DNA of 50,669 bases from Gammaproteobacteria bacterium (GTDB taxonomy: Bacteria > Pseudomonadota > Gammaproteobacteria > GRL18): positions 1 to 50,669 of the forward strand of contig JAPHSW010000059.1 of NCBI GenBank assembly GCA_026196615.1, given 5' to 3'. Shown one piece after another: positions 26,087 to 34,569 of the stretch (its first letter is position 1; every line of letters begins with the position of its first letter). Under the pieces are notes generated by a model that saw only the letters and a program-made list of their open reading frames with translations, was not told where the DNA came from and did no database searches. The translations under genes and the position numbers were made by a program.

Positions 26087-26809
26087 TTAAATGATCCAGT
26101 TTAAATTCTGATCAATGTGCTGGCGTGTTTCTTCAATAGCTTCAGCTTGTTCTGAAATGATTGCAATACTGCCTTTCAGGGAAGGGTATAGAATACCGCT
26201 TAATTGACTTTCTTTTAATAAAGAGACCTTATCCACTTTCTGAGTTGGTAGTAATAATACAGTGACAACACCTTCTGATGTGTTGATAACCATATGAATT
26301 CCCGTGTGTTCACCAATAATGCAGTGTCCAAGGAAAGAGACCTTACCTATGGGGCCATTGAGTCTTCCACCATAGGAAGCCAACATGCTATCAATTCGTG
26401 TTTTAGGTACATTCATCTGAACATCCAGTGCATGGGTGTCATTTTTAACATGGTTCACCACTTCTTGTGCAAGTGCTGTGCTATTAAATGTCGTAGGCAA
26501 TATCATCTGTAAACTGAGTGCAATAATAAGAGAAGCTGCAATGCTGCCACCTAACCAATTACGCCATTGCTTTTGACGTTTTTGGGTTTGATGAAGTTTA
26601 TGCTGAGTAAGTTGCTGAGCAAGAATTATTCTATCAGCCAGATTTTCGGGCGTTGATATTTCAAGTGTGCTTTGGAGTGTTTTATTGAAGGCTTGTTGTT
26701 TTTCAACAAAACGATGATTATTGGGAGTCTGCTTGGCTTTTTTAAGAAATTCAGGATCTTGATTGCCTGGTTCAATGACTGCATTTTTTCGAAACTCAAG
26801 ATCATCCAC
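26087..26809 (-). CDS. DUF3379 family membrane protein, probable anti-sigma factor
   Basis: 240 residues with a cytoplasmic N-terminal half, one membrane helix (about 87-108, WLGGSIAASLIIALSLQMIL) and a periplasmic C-terminal domain containing SYGGRLNGPIGKVSFLGHC. It lies directly downstream of an ECF sigma factor gene, the normal place for a regulator of that factor, and DUF3379 proteins are usually coupled to such sigma genes. The signal sensed by the periplasmic domain is unknown; the conserved Cys and His there could bind metal or sense redox. Confidence 0.82.
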   Translation of the reverse strand: MDDLEFRKNAVIEPGNQDPEFLKKAKQTPNNHRFVEKQQAFNKTLQSTLEISTPENLADRIILAQQLTQHKLHQTQKRQKQWRNWLGGSIAASLIIALSLQMILPTTFNSTALAQEVVNHVKNDTHALDVQMNVPKTRIDSMLASYGGRLNGPIGKVSFLGHCIIGEHTGIHMVINTSEGVVTVLLLPTQKVDKVSLLKESQLSGILYPSLKGSIAIISEQAEAIEETRQHIDQNLNWII

Positions 26810-26928
26810 GTTTAGAACCCCCTAACACGACTCTGGATAGTATATTTTATGCAGATATTCTGCTTACAGCATGTGACAATTTTAGCAGATTGAGTCTTAA
26901 GGCAAGGATATATCTTGTTATGTTTCTA

Positions 26929-27519
26929 CTAGATATTGATACCACCTATTTGATCAAGCTCTTTGCACAGTTTATACCGGAGTTGATCCCGGGCTCTGAA
27001 TAGACGAGTATTGACCGTATTCAGATTCAAATTTAATACTTCTGCAATTTCACTGGTTTTAAAACCGCCAATCGTTTGCATTATTAATGGCTCACGATAA
27101 TCGACATCTAAATCAAGAATCGCTTGATGAAGTTGCTGCTGCTCCATTGATTGTTCAGGACTGAGATTTATTCGATCTTCGACAACAACCTCTTCAATAT
27201 CAACTAAATCAAAACTTTTTCGCTCAAAACGGCGTGCATTTTCTCGTCTCAAGATAGTAATGAGCCAACTTTTTGCCTTTTTTTCATCCTCAAGTTTATC
27301 TAAAGCTTTCCAGGCTCTTAAAAAAGTTTCCTGAACCAAATCATCCGCAATTGAATGATTGCTGCATAGCCAATAAGCAAAGCGGTAAAGATCACTGGAG
27401 TAAGCCTTAACCAAGGTTTCAAAACGTTTTTGTCTGCTTACTTCTCTATAGACCGTGGATTCAACTGTTTTCTTTCGAATCGTTATTTTTTTTATATTGA
27501 ACATGCTCAGATCCATCAA
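26929..27519 (-). CDS. ECF-type RNA polymerase sigma factor
   Basis: 196 residues. Region 2 is visible as YRFAYWLCSNHSIADDLVQETFLRAW and region 4 as the helix-turn-helix FKTSEIAEVLNLNLNTVNTRLFRAR. The first 25 residues are basic and variable, so the start could be somewhat further in. Paired with the DUF3379 gene. Its 5' end faces a bufferin-type gene across 378 bases, which suggests that it may control the latter. Confidence 0.92.
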   Translation of the reverse strand: MMDLSMFNIKKITIRKKTVESTVYREVSRQKRFETLVKAYSSDLYRFAYWLCSNHSIADDLVQETFLRAWKALDKLEDEKKAKSWLITILRRENARRFERKSFDLVDIEEVVVEDRINLSPEQSMEQQQLHQAILDLDVDYREPLIMQTIGGFKTSEIAEVLNLNLNTVNTRLFRARDQLRYKLCKELDQIGGINI

Positions 27520-27897
27520 TTAAATGTATTGGCTTGATTTAAAGGAATTGTTCTAAAACTGTCTCATTAGTTTAAAAGAATCATTTTTGCATTGATATTT
27601 CGGAAAATACCTATTATTTAATATCGTCTATTTCGATATTGTGTCTGTTCATTATCCTTATTTGAGCTGAATAAGGGGTGAACAAAGGGCTATTTTTCTA
27701 GTTGATGATGACTAAAAAAGTTAAATTTAATTAAAATGAAATTTTTTTAATTAACATCAGGTCTAGTAAAGTAAGCCAGTCACTGGTAAATTTCACTTAG
27801 GTTTTTTCTTTTATGAAGATTAGGACCTGATTATTTTTTGAAGACAGCCAACATTGGCCTTCTTCTTTTTCCATCAAACTATTACAAGGAAATTAAA
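27520..27897. promoter_or_regulatory. divergent control region between sigma factor and bufferin gene
   Basis: 378 bases with no gene. It holds an imperfect palindrome AATATCG/CGATATT at 27620-27640 with a seven-base centre, a candidate operator, and poly-A/T stretches. The long leader just before the bufferin ATG ends with AAGGAAAT, its ribosome site. No clear sigma-70 or ECF promoter could be fixed by eye. Confidence 0.4.
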
Positions 27898-28149
27898 ATG
27901 GGAAACACTAAAAAAACAGCTATCGTTGGTTTATTTGCTTTAGCTTTTGCTACTTTAGGCGCAACGGCTCATGCTGGGAAGCCAGGCTTTGAAAAGTGCC
28001 AGGGTATTGCTAAAGCTGGTATGAATGATTGTGGTACTAGCAAGCACGCTTGTGCTGGTATGGCAAAAACTGATGCTGATCCAGAAGAGTGGGTTTATGT
28101 TCCAGAAGGTACTTGTGCCAAGATTGCTGGAAACCAGGGCAAGAAATAA
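27898..28149 (+). CDS. bufA1: bufferin-type (DUF2282, BufA1) metallophore precursor
   Basis: 83 residues from ATG 27898 (AAGGAAAT upstream; an earlier TTG-started reading is unlikely). Signal peptide to AHA, then a mature peptide with four Cys in the typical DUF2282 pattern, [19 protein letters not shown], and [12 protein letters not shown]. Bufferins are ribosomal peptides, modified on Cys by a DUF692 enzyme (BufB) with BufC, then exported to bind copper in the periplasm. Here the neighbour is doxX, and no bufB or bufC lies within the window. A hairpin at 28181-28206 separates it from doxX. Confidence 0.88.
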   Translation: MGNTKKTAIVGLFALAFATLGATAHAGKPGFEKCQGIAKAGMNDCGTSKHACAGMAKTDADPEEWVYVPEGTCAKIAGNQGKK

Positions 28150-28180
28150 GACGGAAGGTTCTATTTCTAAGCTAGAGTGT

Positions 28181-28206
28181 GAGCATCAGAGTTATGTTTG
28201 ATGCTC
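28181..28206 (+). terminator. hairpin after the bufferin gene
   Basis: GAGCATCA and TGATGCTC form an 8-bp stem around ten bases, followed by a pyrimidine-rich stretch with T-rich parts. It lies about 30 bases behind the bufferin stop and 140 before doxX, so it may end or attenuate transcripts, leaving more bufferin than DoxX message. Confidence 0.5.
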
Positions 28207-28345
28207 TTCTCTTGCCTTTTATGTTTTTGATTTCTACTTCTACTTTTTAAGTAGCTTGTAGCTCGTAACAAATAGCTTACCGATACACTAACTGACATTT
28301 TAAAAGCGTCATCACTATTAACTCCTAAGAATAAGAAATAATAAA

Positions 28346-28786
28346 ATGATTAAGAAATTTTTGTTTGCACGCAGCGACATAATGCTCCATGGTTTTGATT
28401 TAGTGGTTCGTTTGTATTTGCTCAAAGTTTTTTTTCAATCAGGTATGACCAAGATTCAATCATGGCAATCCACGCTAGACCTGTTTGCTTATGAATATTC
28501 AGTTCCTTTATTACCACCAGAAGTTGCAGCGATAATGGGCACAGGAGGAGAACTTATCCTACCCGTGTTAATTTTGGTGGGGCTCATGACACGTCCAGCC
28601 GCAATTGGTTTGTTTATTTTAAATGCAGTGGCAGCTTATGCTTATGCATTGACAGACTTCTATAATTTTACCGGTATGCTGGATCACATTCTATGGGGTG
28701 TGATGATTTTGGTTTATGTGCTCTACGGACCTAGCCCACTATCAATTGATAATCTAATCTCTAAAAAAATAAATAATACTGAATAA
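28346..28786 (+). CDS. DoxX family membrane protein
   Basis: 146 residues, four hydrophobic helices. The DoxX pattern is clear: RLYLLKVFFQSGMTKIQSW, PPEVAAIMGTGGELILPVLILVG (broken here as a membrane helix) and LDHILWGVM. DoxX proteins often belong to bufferin operons and other redox or thiosulfate-related clusters. No electron carrier residue can be inferred. The ribosome site is weak. It is probably co-regulated with the bufferin gene. Confidence 0.88.
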   Translation: MIKKFLFARSDIMLHGFDLVVRLYLLKVFFQSGMTKIQSWQSTLDLFAYEYSVPLLPPEVAAIMGTGGELILPVLILVGLMTRPAAIGLFILNAVAAYAYALTDFYNFTGMLDHILWGVMILVYVLYGPSPLSIDNLISKKINNTE

Positions 28787-28799
28787 AATATTTGCTTTA

Positions 28800-29171
28800 T
28801 TAAGGAAGTGATACCTTCACTTCCTTACTGCCATATTTATGCTCACTATCATGGCCTCGGATAATTACCGTTTTAATATGTTCCGGCATTGTAACGGTCA
28901 ATGAACGAGTAAATGGTTGTTCATTGACATGAGGATGGTGCAATGTTCTTACGGCTAATATATTCCCTTTTGTATCCAATACTTCCCAGCGATTAGCATA
29001 ATGCTCCCAACCTGTATCATCATGTTGTAATGTAACTTCAAAACGATATTGATTTTTTTTAAGAGTTTGAACATTGACCTCAATGACTTCCACTGAGTTT
29101 GAAAATGCCAGAGGAGTAAAAATGCTTAAAATAAAACAAATTAATAAAAAGCTAAAAAAACGAATTTTCAT
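28800..29171 (-). CDS. small exported protein of unknown function
   Basis: 123 residues with a signal peptide (MKIRFFSFLLICFILSIF...FS) and an immunoglobulin-like or beta-rich body. The conserved-looking segment is GWEHYANRWEVLD followed by TLHHPHVNEQPFTRSL and RGHDSEHKYG; similar sequences occur as unnamed exported proteins in proteobacteria. Two His-rich stretches could bind metal. A strong ribosome site (GAGGAAGAG) precedes the ATG. Convergent with doxX, 13 bases apart. Confidence 0.75.
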   Translation of the reverse strand: MKIRFFSFLLICFILSIFTPLAFSNSVEVIEVNVQTLKKNQYRFEVTLQHDDTGWEHYANRWEVLDTKGNILAVRTLHHPHVNEQPFTRSLTVTMPEHIKTVIIRGHDSEHKYGSKEVKVSLP

Positions 29172-29272
29172 ATACTCTTCCTCTGAAAATTAGAATATCA
29201 TTACAGTTGTGCCTATTTATATAATATTTTTTTTAATTTCGAAAGTATAAAAAAACAGAAAAAGGAAAAAAC

Positions 29273-30055
29273 ATGCGTTGTCATGAAGTGGATTATGAAA
29301 TTATTGGTCACGATATGCAGATGGTTGAGGTAGAGCTTGATCCAGGTGAAACCGTTATTGCAGAAGCTGGTGCAATGAATTATATGGAAGATGGTATTAA
29401 CTTTGACACCAAAATGGGAGATGGCTCAGAGCCCGACTCAGGTTTTATGGGGCAGCTTTTCAGTGCGGGTAAACGTATGATTACTGGCGAATCTCTTTTC
29501 ATGACACACTTTAGCAATGAAGGTTCAGGTAAAAAACGAGTGGCTTTTTCGGCTCCTTTTCCTGGTAGTATTATCGCTGTTGATATGATGAAAAAGGGTG
29601 GAGAAATTACTTGTCAGAAAGACTCATTTTTAGCTGCTGCTCTGGGAACAAAAATTGATATTGCCTTCAGTAAAAAACTAGGCAGAGGATTTTTTGGTGG
29701 AGAAGGTTTTATTCTGGAAAAACTACAAGGTGATGGTATGGCATTTATCCATGCGGGTGGAACAGTTGTAGAAAAACAGCTTAATAATGAAACTCTTCGT
29801 TTGGACACAGGCTGTCTGGTGGCCTTTAGCAAGGGCATTGAATATGATATTGAAATGGCTAAAGGTTTGAAAAGTATGTTTTTTGGTGGGGAAGGAATGT
29901 TTTTGGCAACACTCAAAGGCACTGGCACCGTTTGGATTCAAAGTTTGCCCTTTTCACGACTTGCCGATAGAATTATCGAACAAGCGCCTTCTCATGGTGG
30001 TAGTTCTCAGGGTGAAGGCTCAGTATTAGGTGGTATTGGTCGTTTAATTGATTAA
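29273..30055 (+). CDS. TIGR00266 / AIM24 family protein
   Basis: 260 residues of beta-helical sandwich type. The start [16 protein letters not shown], the motif [17 protein letters not shown], and the glycine-rich [16 protein letters not shown] and C-terminal [12 protein letters not shown] are family features. The role in bacteria is not known; the yeast relative AIM24 works in mitochondrial membrane organisation. A good ribosome site (AAAGGAAA) lies before the ATG. Confidence 0.92.
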   Translation: MRCHEVDYEIIGHDMQMVEVELDPGETVIAEAGAMNYMEDGINFDTKMGDGSEPDSGFMGQLFSAGKRMITGESLFMTHFSNEGSGKKRVAFSAPFPGSIIAVDMMKKGGEITCQKDSFLAAALGTKIDIAFSKKLGRGFFGGEGFILEKLQGDGMAFIHAGGTVVEKQLNNETLRLDTGCLVAFSKGIEYDIEMAKGLKSMFFGGEGMFLATLKGTGTVWIQSLPFSRLADRIIEQAPSHGGSSQGEGSVLGGIGRLID

Positions 30056-30115
30056 CCTCTAATAAATTAATTTTTATTCATTAACTTTCTGTTTATAAAC
30101 AAGGTAAGGTATATT

Positions 30116-30472
30116 TTGGCTAGTGGCATTGCATCAATAGTAATAATAATTATTTCTATCATTACTTATTTTTTATTCGTTTGGTTTGTGAGAAAGTGGA
30201 TGATTACACAGCAGGTTTCCTGCTTATGGCGTAGTCTTTTTCTGGCTATTTTTCTTGCACCGGGATTGTTACTCTATGGTGAGCATGCTGGTATTCCTTT
30301 ACCTTCTTTTGCATGGATGTCTGTGGCAAGTAATGTTTACAATTGTGTTGAAAAATCTTTGTTCTGTTCGGTTAAACTCAACTTGCTAGTCTCTATTTTA
30401 CCATTTCTTGCGACATGGATTTTTGCATTTATGATGTGCAAAGGACCAGCCAAAGAACCTGTCAATGAATAG
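30116..30472 (+). CDS. small inner-membrane protein, TTG start
   Basis: 118 residues with three hydrophobic stretches (about 4-25, 38-56 and 89-109). The only plausible start is TTG 30116, with AAGGTAAGGT about six to ten bases upstream. The loop contains conserved-looking Cys (NCVEKSLFCSV). No family is recognised. It follows the AIM24-like gene after 60 bases in the same direction and may be co-transcribed. Confidence 0.7.
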   Translation: MASGIASIVIIIISIITYFLFVWFVRKWMITQQVSCLWRSLFLAIFLAPGLLLYGEHAGIPLPSFAWMSVASNVYNCVEKSLFCSVKLNLLVSILPFLATWIFAFMMCKGPAKEPVNE

Positions 30473-30489
30473 TAATTGAGACATTGTTA

Positions 30490-31029
30490 TCACTTATATT
30501 TTAGATAACTCTTATAATTATTTTTAAGCTTTGCCAGTTTTGGGGAAATCACTGCCTGGCAATAACGGTTGCCGGGATTAAGCTGAAAATAATTTTGGTG
30601 GTAATCTTCAGCTTCATAAAAAGTACCCAGAGGCTTAAGTTCAGTGACAATCGGATTTGGCCAGGCATCACTCATATCCAACTCTTTGATGTATTTTTCA
30701 GCTTCCTCAAATTGACTCTCAGTATGGTAAAGAATCGTGGAACGATATTGGGTGCCAGTATCAGCACCTTGACGATTTAAAGTGGTGGGATCATGGATGG
30801 TAAAGAAAACTTCCAGCAGTGTATGGAAGCTAATAACCTCTGGATCATAGGTAATCTGAATAACTTCTGCATGCCCTGTTGTGCCAGTACAGATTTGCTC
30901 ATAAGTCGGGTTATCAATATGACCGTCCGCATAACCTGAAACCACTTTGCTTACACCATTGAGCTTATTTAATGTTGCCTCAACACACCAGAAGCATCCA
31001 CCACCTAATGTTATTAATTCAGTCGCCAT
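30490..31029 (-). CDS. msrA: peptide methionine sulfoxide reductase A
   Basis: 179 residues. The catalytic Cys12 lies in GGGCFWCVEA, and the signature GYADGHIDNPTYEQICTGTTG-HAEV follows in two parts. It repairs Met-S-sulfoxide using thioredoxin. There is no signal peptide, so it is cytosolic. Cys15 and a late Cys in NRYCQAV may resolve the disulfide. Confidence 0.97.
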   Translation of the reverse strand: MATELITLGGGCFWCVEATLNKLNGVSKVVSGYADGHIDNPTYEQICTGTTGHAEVIQITYDPEVISFHTLLEVFFTIHDPTTLNRQGADTGTQYRSTILYHTESQFEEAEKYIKELDMSDAWPNPIVTELKPLGTFYEAEDYHQNYFQLNPGNRYCQAVISPKLAKLKNNYKSYLKYK

Positions 31030-31068
31030 TTTATTTGTCCATGATTTTTAAGAGTTAAAATGAACTCT

Positions 31069-32367
31069 CTATTGAATGACAGTCTCATTGGATGAGTAGG
31101 TTATTGTCCGGTTACGGCCACCTTCTTTGGCATGATATAATGCTGTATCAGCCTGATTGAACATTAGTTCAAAGTTTGAATGACTATCCGCACAAGCGAC
31201 ACCGATACTGATCGTTATTTTGAGTCCTTCAATTAAATGATTTTCGATATGAGTTCTGAGTAATTCAGCTTTTTCAACTGCATCATCATTATTTGAGTTG
31301 GCCATAATAACCACAAATTCCTCACCACCATAGCGGGCGATCAGGTCTTCTGAGCGAAAGTTTGCTGTGATCAATTGACCAAATTTACTCAATACGTCAT
31401 CACCTTTACTATGACCATAATTATCATTAATTTGTTTGAAATGATCAATATCCAGGACGAGTAAACTTAAGGGCGTTGAATGCCTAACGGAATGACTGAA
31501 ATATTTAGGTAATAATTGCACAAGTGAGTGACGATTATAAAGACCTGTGAGTTGATCTGTCATAGCAAGCTGGAATAATTGTTCCTGTTGCATTTTTACC
31601 TGATCAAATAATTGCTTAGTCGTTACTAAATTGCTTAGTCTTGCCACTAACTCTTCTTTTACAATAGGTTTGACAATGTAGTCATTGGCTCCAATGTTTA
31701 ATAATTCAATACGTCGAGTTACATCGTCAAAACCAGAAATAACTAAAATAGGCAGCTTAGAGCGATCAGGAATAATTTTTCGTATTTCACGAATAAGACC
31801 CATGCCACTGAGCGCACCTTCAACTAATAGGTCAGTGATAATAATGTCATAAGTTATAGATGACTGTTTAAACTTTTCTAATGCTTCTGCGGCACTAAAA
31901 AAATGCTCTACCGTCATTTTCATTGATTCCATCTGACGTGTCATCATTGTTGCAACTGTTTTACTATCTTCAATGAATAAGACGCTGGCATTAATTTCAT
32001 TTTTCTTTGTTTGGATGGATTTTTTTAGATCTTTAGAAAGGGCATTAATGTCAGAGCGATTATAGATTTCTGTAACACCAGAGTGATAAGCATAATCAAA
32101 GGAACTATCAATTTTATTAGAAGTCAATAAAATAACGGGGATGTCTTTTGTCTTTGGAGTGGTTCGGATGAGTTGAGCAAGTTTTATTCCATCAAGACCA
32201 CAGGGCAAGTGAAAAGCAGTACAAACAAAATCCATTGTTTCATTTTCAAGAGCATTAATGGCTTCATCACAATTACTGGCAATACGAACTACCAGACCTT
32301 CATTATTGAAGATTTGTGAAATCATTATTTGATGAAAGCGAGAGCTCTCAACGACAAGTACTTTCAT
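31069..32367 (-). CDS. response regulator with two REC domains and a GGDEF diguanylate cyclase
   Basis: 432 residues. REC1 (about 1-118) is degenerate: the acidic pocket reads VVESS and the acceptor position is Ala51 (CTAFHLP), so it cannot be phosphorylated in the normal way. REC2 (about 127-248) is intact with Asp in IIITDLLVEG and Lys in IVKPIVKEEL. The GGDEF domain (about 265-430) has an active GGEEF, and RSED five residues before it fits the c-di-GMP inhibitory site. So the protein should make c-di-GMP under REC2 control. No kinase is next to it. Confidence 0.93.
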   Translation of the reverse strand: MKVLVVESSRFHQIMISQIFNNEGLVVRIASNCDEAINALENETMDFVCTAFHLPCGLDGIKLAQLIRTTPKTKDIPVILLTSNKIDSSFDYAYHSGVTEIYNRSDINALSKDLKKSIQTKKNEINASVLFIEDSKTVATMMTRQMESMKMTVEHFFSAAEALEKFKQSSITYDIIITDLLVEGALSGMGLIREIRKIIPDRSKLPILVISGFDDVTRRIELLNIGANDYIVKPIVKEELVARLSNLVTTKQLFDQVKMQQEQLFQLAMTDQLTGLYNRHSLVQLLPKYFSHSVRHSTPLSLLVLDIDHFKQINDNYGHSKGDDVLSKFGQLITANFRSEDLIARYGGEEFVVIMANSNNDDAVEKAELLRTHIENHLIEGLKITISIGVACADSHSNFELMFNQADTALYHAKEGGRNRTITYSSNETVIQ

Positions 32368-32742
32368 AATGTGCTCAGGATTGAAAAATAGTATCGATTA
32401 TCGTGATCTTAATATAAAGTAAACCTATACCAGACCTGGATTTGGCTAGCTATACTCTATCGATAAAAGTGATTTTTATATATAGGAGATATATGACGCT
32501 TAGTGTAGGCAATTACCTACAATCCCTGTCTATAGGTATAGCACAAAAATATGAGATACTCTGCCATTTCATTATATTTTTATTACATGTTAGCTATCAT
32601 ATTGAAAATATTGAATAAAAACAATTGTTTTGTTATATTGCTCTGGATTGATTTTAATTATGTGATGCAGTCCTCAAGTAAAAAATATAGTACTTTTGTT
32701 ATAGATTATTAATGACAGTGCTACAAAACTGATGAAACCCCA
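32368..32742. promoter_or_regulatory. divergent gap between GGDEF and dioxygenase genes
   Basis: 375 bases. Apart from the small reading frame at 32493-32618 it holds A/T-rich sequence and a short dyad TGTAGG/CCTACA. I see no clear operator. Promoters for both flanking genes must lie here. Confidence 0.35.
32493..32618 (+). CDS. possible 41-residue small protein
   Basis: A short reading frame preceded by a strong ribosome site (TAGGAGAT) at good spacing to ATG 32493. The product would be MTLSVGNYLQSLSIGIA... with a hydrophobic stretch ILCHFIIFLLHV near the C-terminus, so a small membrane protein is possible. Nothing like it is known to me, and composition alone could produce this by chance. 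Confidence 0.3.
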   Translation: MTLSVGNYLQSLSIGIAQKYEILCHFIIFLLHVSYHIENIE

Positions 32743-33645
32743 ATGCTTATTTCTGAATCGAATTCCATCTCTAAAGAAAGTCCATTTCATTGTGAAAATG
32801 AAATGGCTTATCAACAGTGGAAAAAAGACAAGCTATCTGATTACCCTAAGACAATGGCTGAGCTTGTCGTTTCTCTAAATGACCCTAAACAGTTAACGCC
32901 TTATGAAACTCAACAATTAAAGGCTATATTGCTTAAAACCAATATGGTTATTTATGATATTGCAGGTGAAGCAATTGAAGATAAATCAATTCCTGAAAAG
33001 CTAGGGCGCCAGTTGGGGATTCATAAACTGGATAAAAATGAATGTGCAGATGATGATGGTTTTACTTCTATTCAAGTAGTTGGTAACGGTTTGCATGCCA
33101 TCTATATTCCTTATAGTGAGAAGGGAATTAACTGGCATACGGACGGTTACTACAATCGTTTGTCTGAACAGATCTATAGTATGATTTTACATTGTATTCG
33201 GATGGCACAAGAGGGAGGTGAAAATCAGTTATGGGACCCCGATATTGTTTATATGATGCTCAGAGATGAAAATCCAGATTTTATTCAAGCATTGATGGAA
33301 CCGGATGCTATGACCATTCCAAAAAATGTTTTAGATGGAAAATTGATTCGTCCTGATCGTAGTGGCCCTGTGTTTATGATTACAGAAGAAGGCCAATTAC
33401 ATATGCGTTATACTGCCAGAGCGCGTAATGTCATTTGGAAGGATGATGAGTTAACACAAAAGGCCCAAAAAAAATTACGTGAAATTCTCAATAGCAATTC
33501 AGATTTTATGTTTCAGGGTAGCTTGAAGCCAGGACAAGGCCTGATTTGTAATAATGTTCTACATACTCGAACGGCCTTTAAAGATGATCCAAATAATCCA
33601 AGGTTACTTTATAGGGGACGTTACTTTGATAAAATTGTGTTTTAA
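32743..33645 (+). CDS. TauD/TfdA-like Fe(II)- and 2-oxoglutarate-dependent dioxygenase
   Basis: 300 residues. The facial triad is visible as INWHTDGYYN (HxD) and NNVLHTRTAF (distal His), with a 2-oxoglutarate-binding Arg in RLLYRGRYFD. The fold is that of the TauD/TfdA superfamily. The substrate is unknown: it is not a close TauD, and no sulfonate or amino-acid transport genes lie nearby. A single gene with its own promoter; the ribosome site is weak. Confidence 0.85.
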   Translation: MLISESNSISKESPFHCENEMAYQQWKKDKLSDYPKTMAELVVSLNDPKQLTPYETQQLKAILLKTNMVIYDIAGEAIEDKSIPEKLGRQLGIHKLDKNECADDDGFTSIQVVGNGLHAIYIPYSEKGINWHTDGYYNRLSEQIYSMILHCIRMAQEGGENQLWDPDIVYMMLRDENPDFIQALMEPDAMTIPKNVLDGKLIRPDRSGPVFMITEEGQLHMRYTARARNVIWKDDELTQKAQKKLREILNSNSDFMFQGSLKPGQGLICNNVLHTRTAFKDDPNNPRLLYRGRYFDKIVF

Positions 33646-33873
33646 CAACTCTATCAATGCAGTCATTCAAAGTGTGAAGCTTTGAAAACAACTAAGTGTG
33701 GTTATGATCAAAAAGAAAATTTATATAAAGGTCATTAAACTAACCCATTAATGCATAGATTATTTGTAACTGAAGGGCAATATAATAAGTCGATGTTCTA
33801 ATGAGTTTTCATCTATTATTGAAGCTTGAAATAATAGTATATGAAAACGTTAGCTTAAGGTTGCGATATTTCT

Positions 33874-34491
33874 ATGAATGATTGGGTTACATTGATAAAT
33901 AAAATTAAGGCAATTAGTCAAATTGGAAAAGCGTATTCCAAAGACCCGTTTGATACTGATAGATATGATCAGCTATCCTTGATTGCTAATGAAATGTATT
34001 CAAAAATATCAAATGAGAAATTAGAAACTATTGAAAATTTCTTCTTTCCTGATAAAGGGTATGCAACAGCGAAAGTAGATCTTAGAGCTGGTATCATTAA
34101 GGATGATAAAATTCTTTTAGTGAAAGAACGTCGGGATGGTAAATGGGCTTTACCTGGTGGATGGTCTGATGTTGGTGAAACTCCCAAAGAAGGTATCGTC
34201 AGGGAAGTTGAAGAGGAAACTGGTTTTCTTGTTAAAGTCAATAGACTAATCTCTATTCGTGATCAAAGTATTGGTGAGTATAGTCCTAGATATCCTGTTC
34301 ACGTATATAAAATTTTTTTTCTATGTGACATTGTGGATGGAACAGCGAAAAATAATATTGAAATCTCAGATGTTTCTTTTTTCCCGTTTGATTCACTCCC
34401 CGAGTTGTCTGTAGGAACTACTTTAAATAGAGATATTCATGATATTAAAGAATACTATAATAATTCTATGAAGTTACCTATATGTGAATAG
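33874..34491 (+). CDS. Nudix hydrolase with N-terminal helical domain
   Basis: 205 residues. The Nudix box is complete: GGWSDVGETPKEGIVREVEE-ETGF fits GX5EX7REUXEEXGU. The first 60 residues form the helical domain seen in ADP-ribose pyrophosphatase-like members (NUDIX N-terminal domain type). It hydrolyses a nucleoside diphosphate linked to another group; the actual substrate cannot be read. AT-rich, probably acquired, together with the next gene. Confidence 0.9.
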   Translation: MNDWVTLINKIKAISQIGKAYSKDPFDTDRYDQLSLIANEMYSKISNEKLETIENFFFPDKGYATAKVDLRAGIIKDDKILLVKERRDGKWALPGGWSDVGETPKEGIVREVEEETGFLVKVNRLISIRDQSIGEYSPRYPVHVYKIFFLCDIVDGTAKNNIEISDVSFFPFDSLPELSVGTTLNRDIHDIKEYYNNSMKLPICE

Positions 34492-34502
34492 GTTAACAAA
34501 GA

Positions 34503-34540
34503 TTTTTCAGTTAACACAAAAAATTGTGTTAACTGAAAAA
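34503..34540. repeat. perfect 17-bp inverted repeat with four-base loop
   Basis: TTTTTCAGTTAACACAA at 34503-34519 is exactly complementary to 34524-34540, with AAAA between. It lies directly behind the Nudix gene; the last base is the first A of a possible ATG. No T-run follows on either strand except the T arms themselves, so it is not a classical terminator, but it is the most perfect palindrome I see in the window. Confidence 0.9.
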
Positions 34541-34569
34541 TGAGATTATATTCCTTAAAATACGAGTCT

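Noticed and set aside
29990-30045. A GEGSVL stretch in the AIM24-like gene resembling the 18-bp repeat unit
   Set aside because: This C-terminal motif is typical of the TIGR00266 family itself, and there is only one unit, so a chance similarity.
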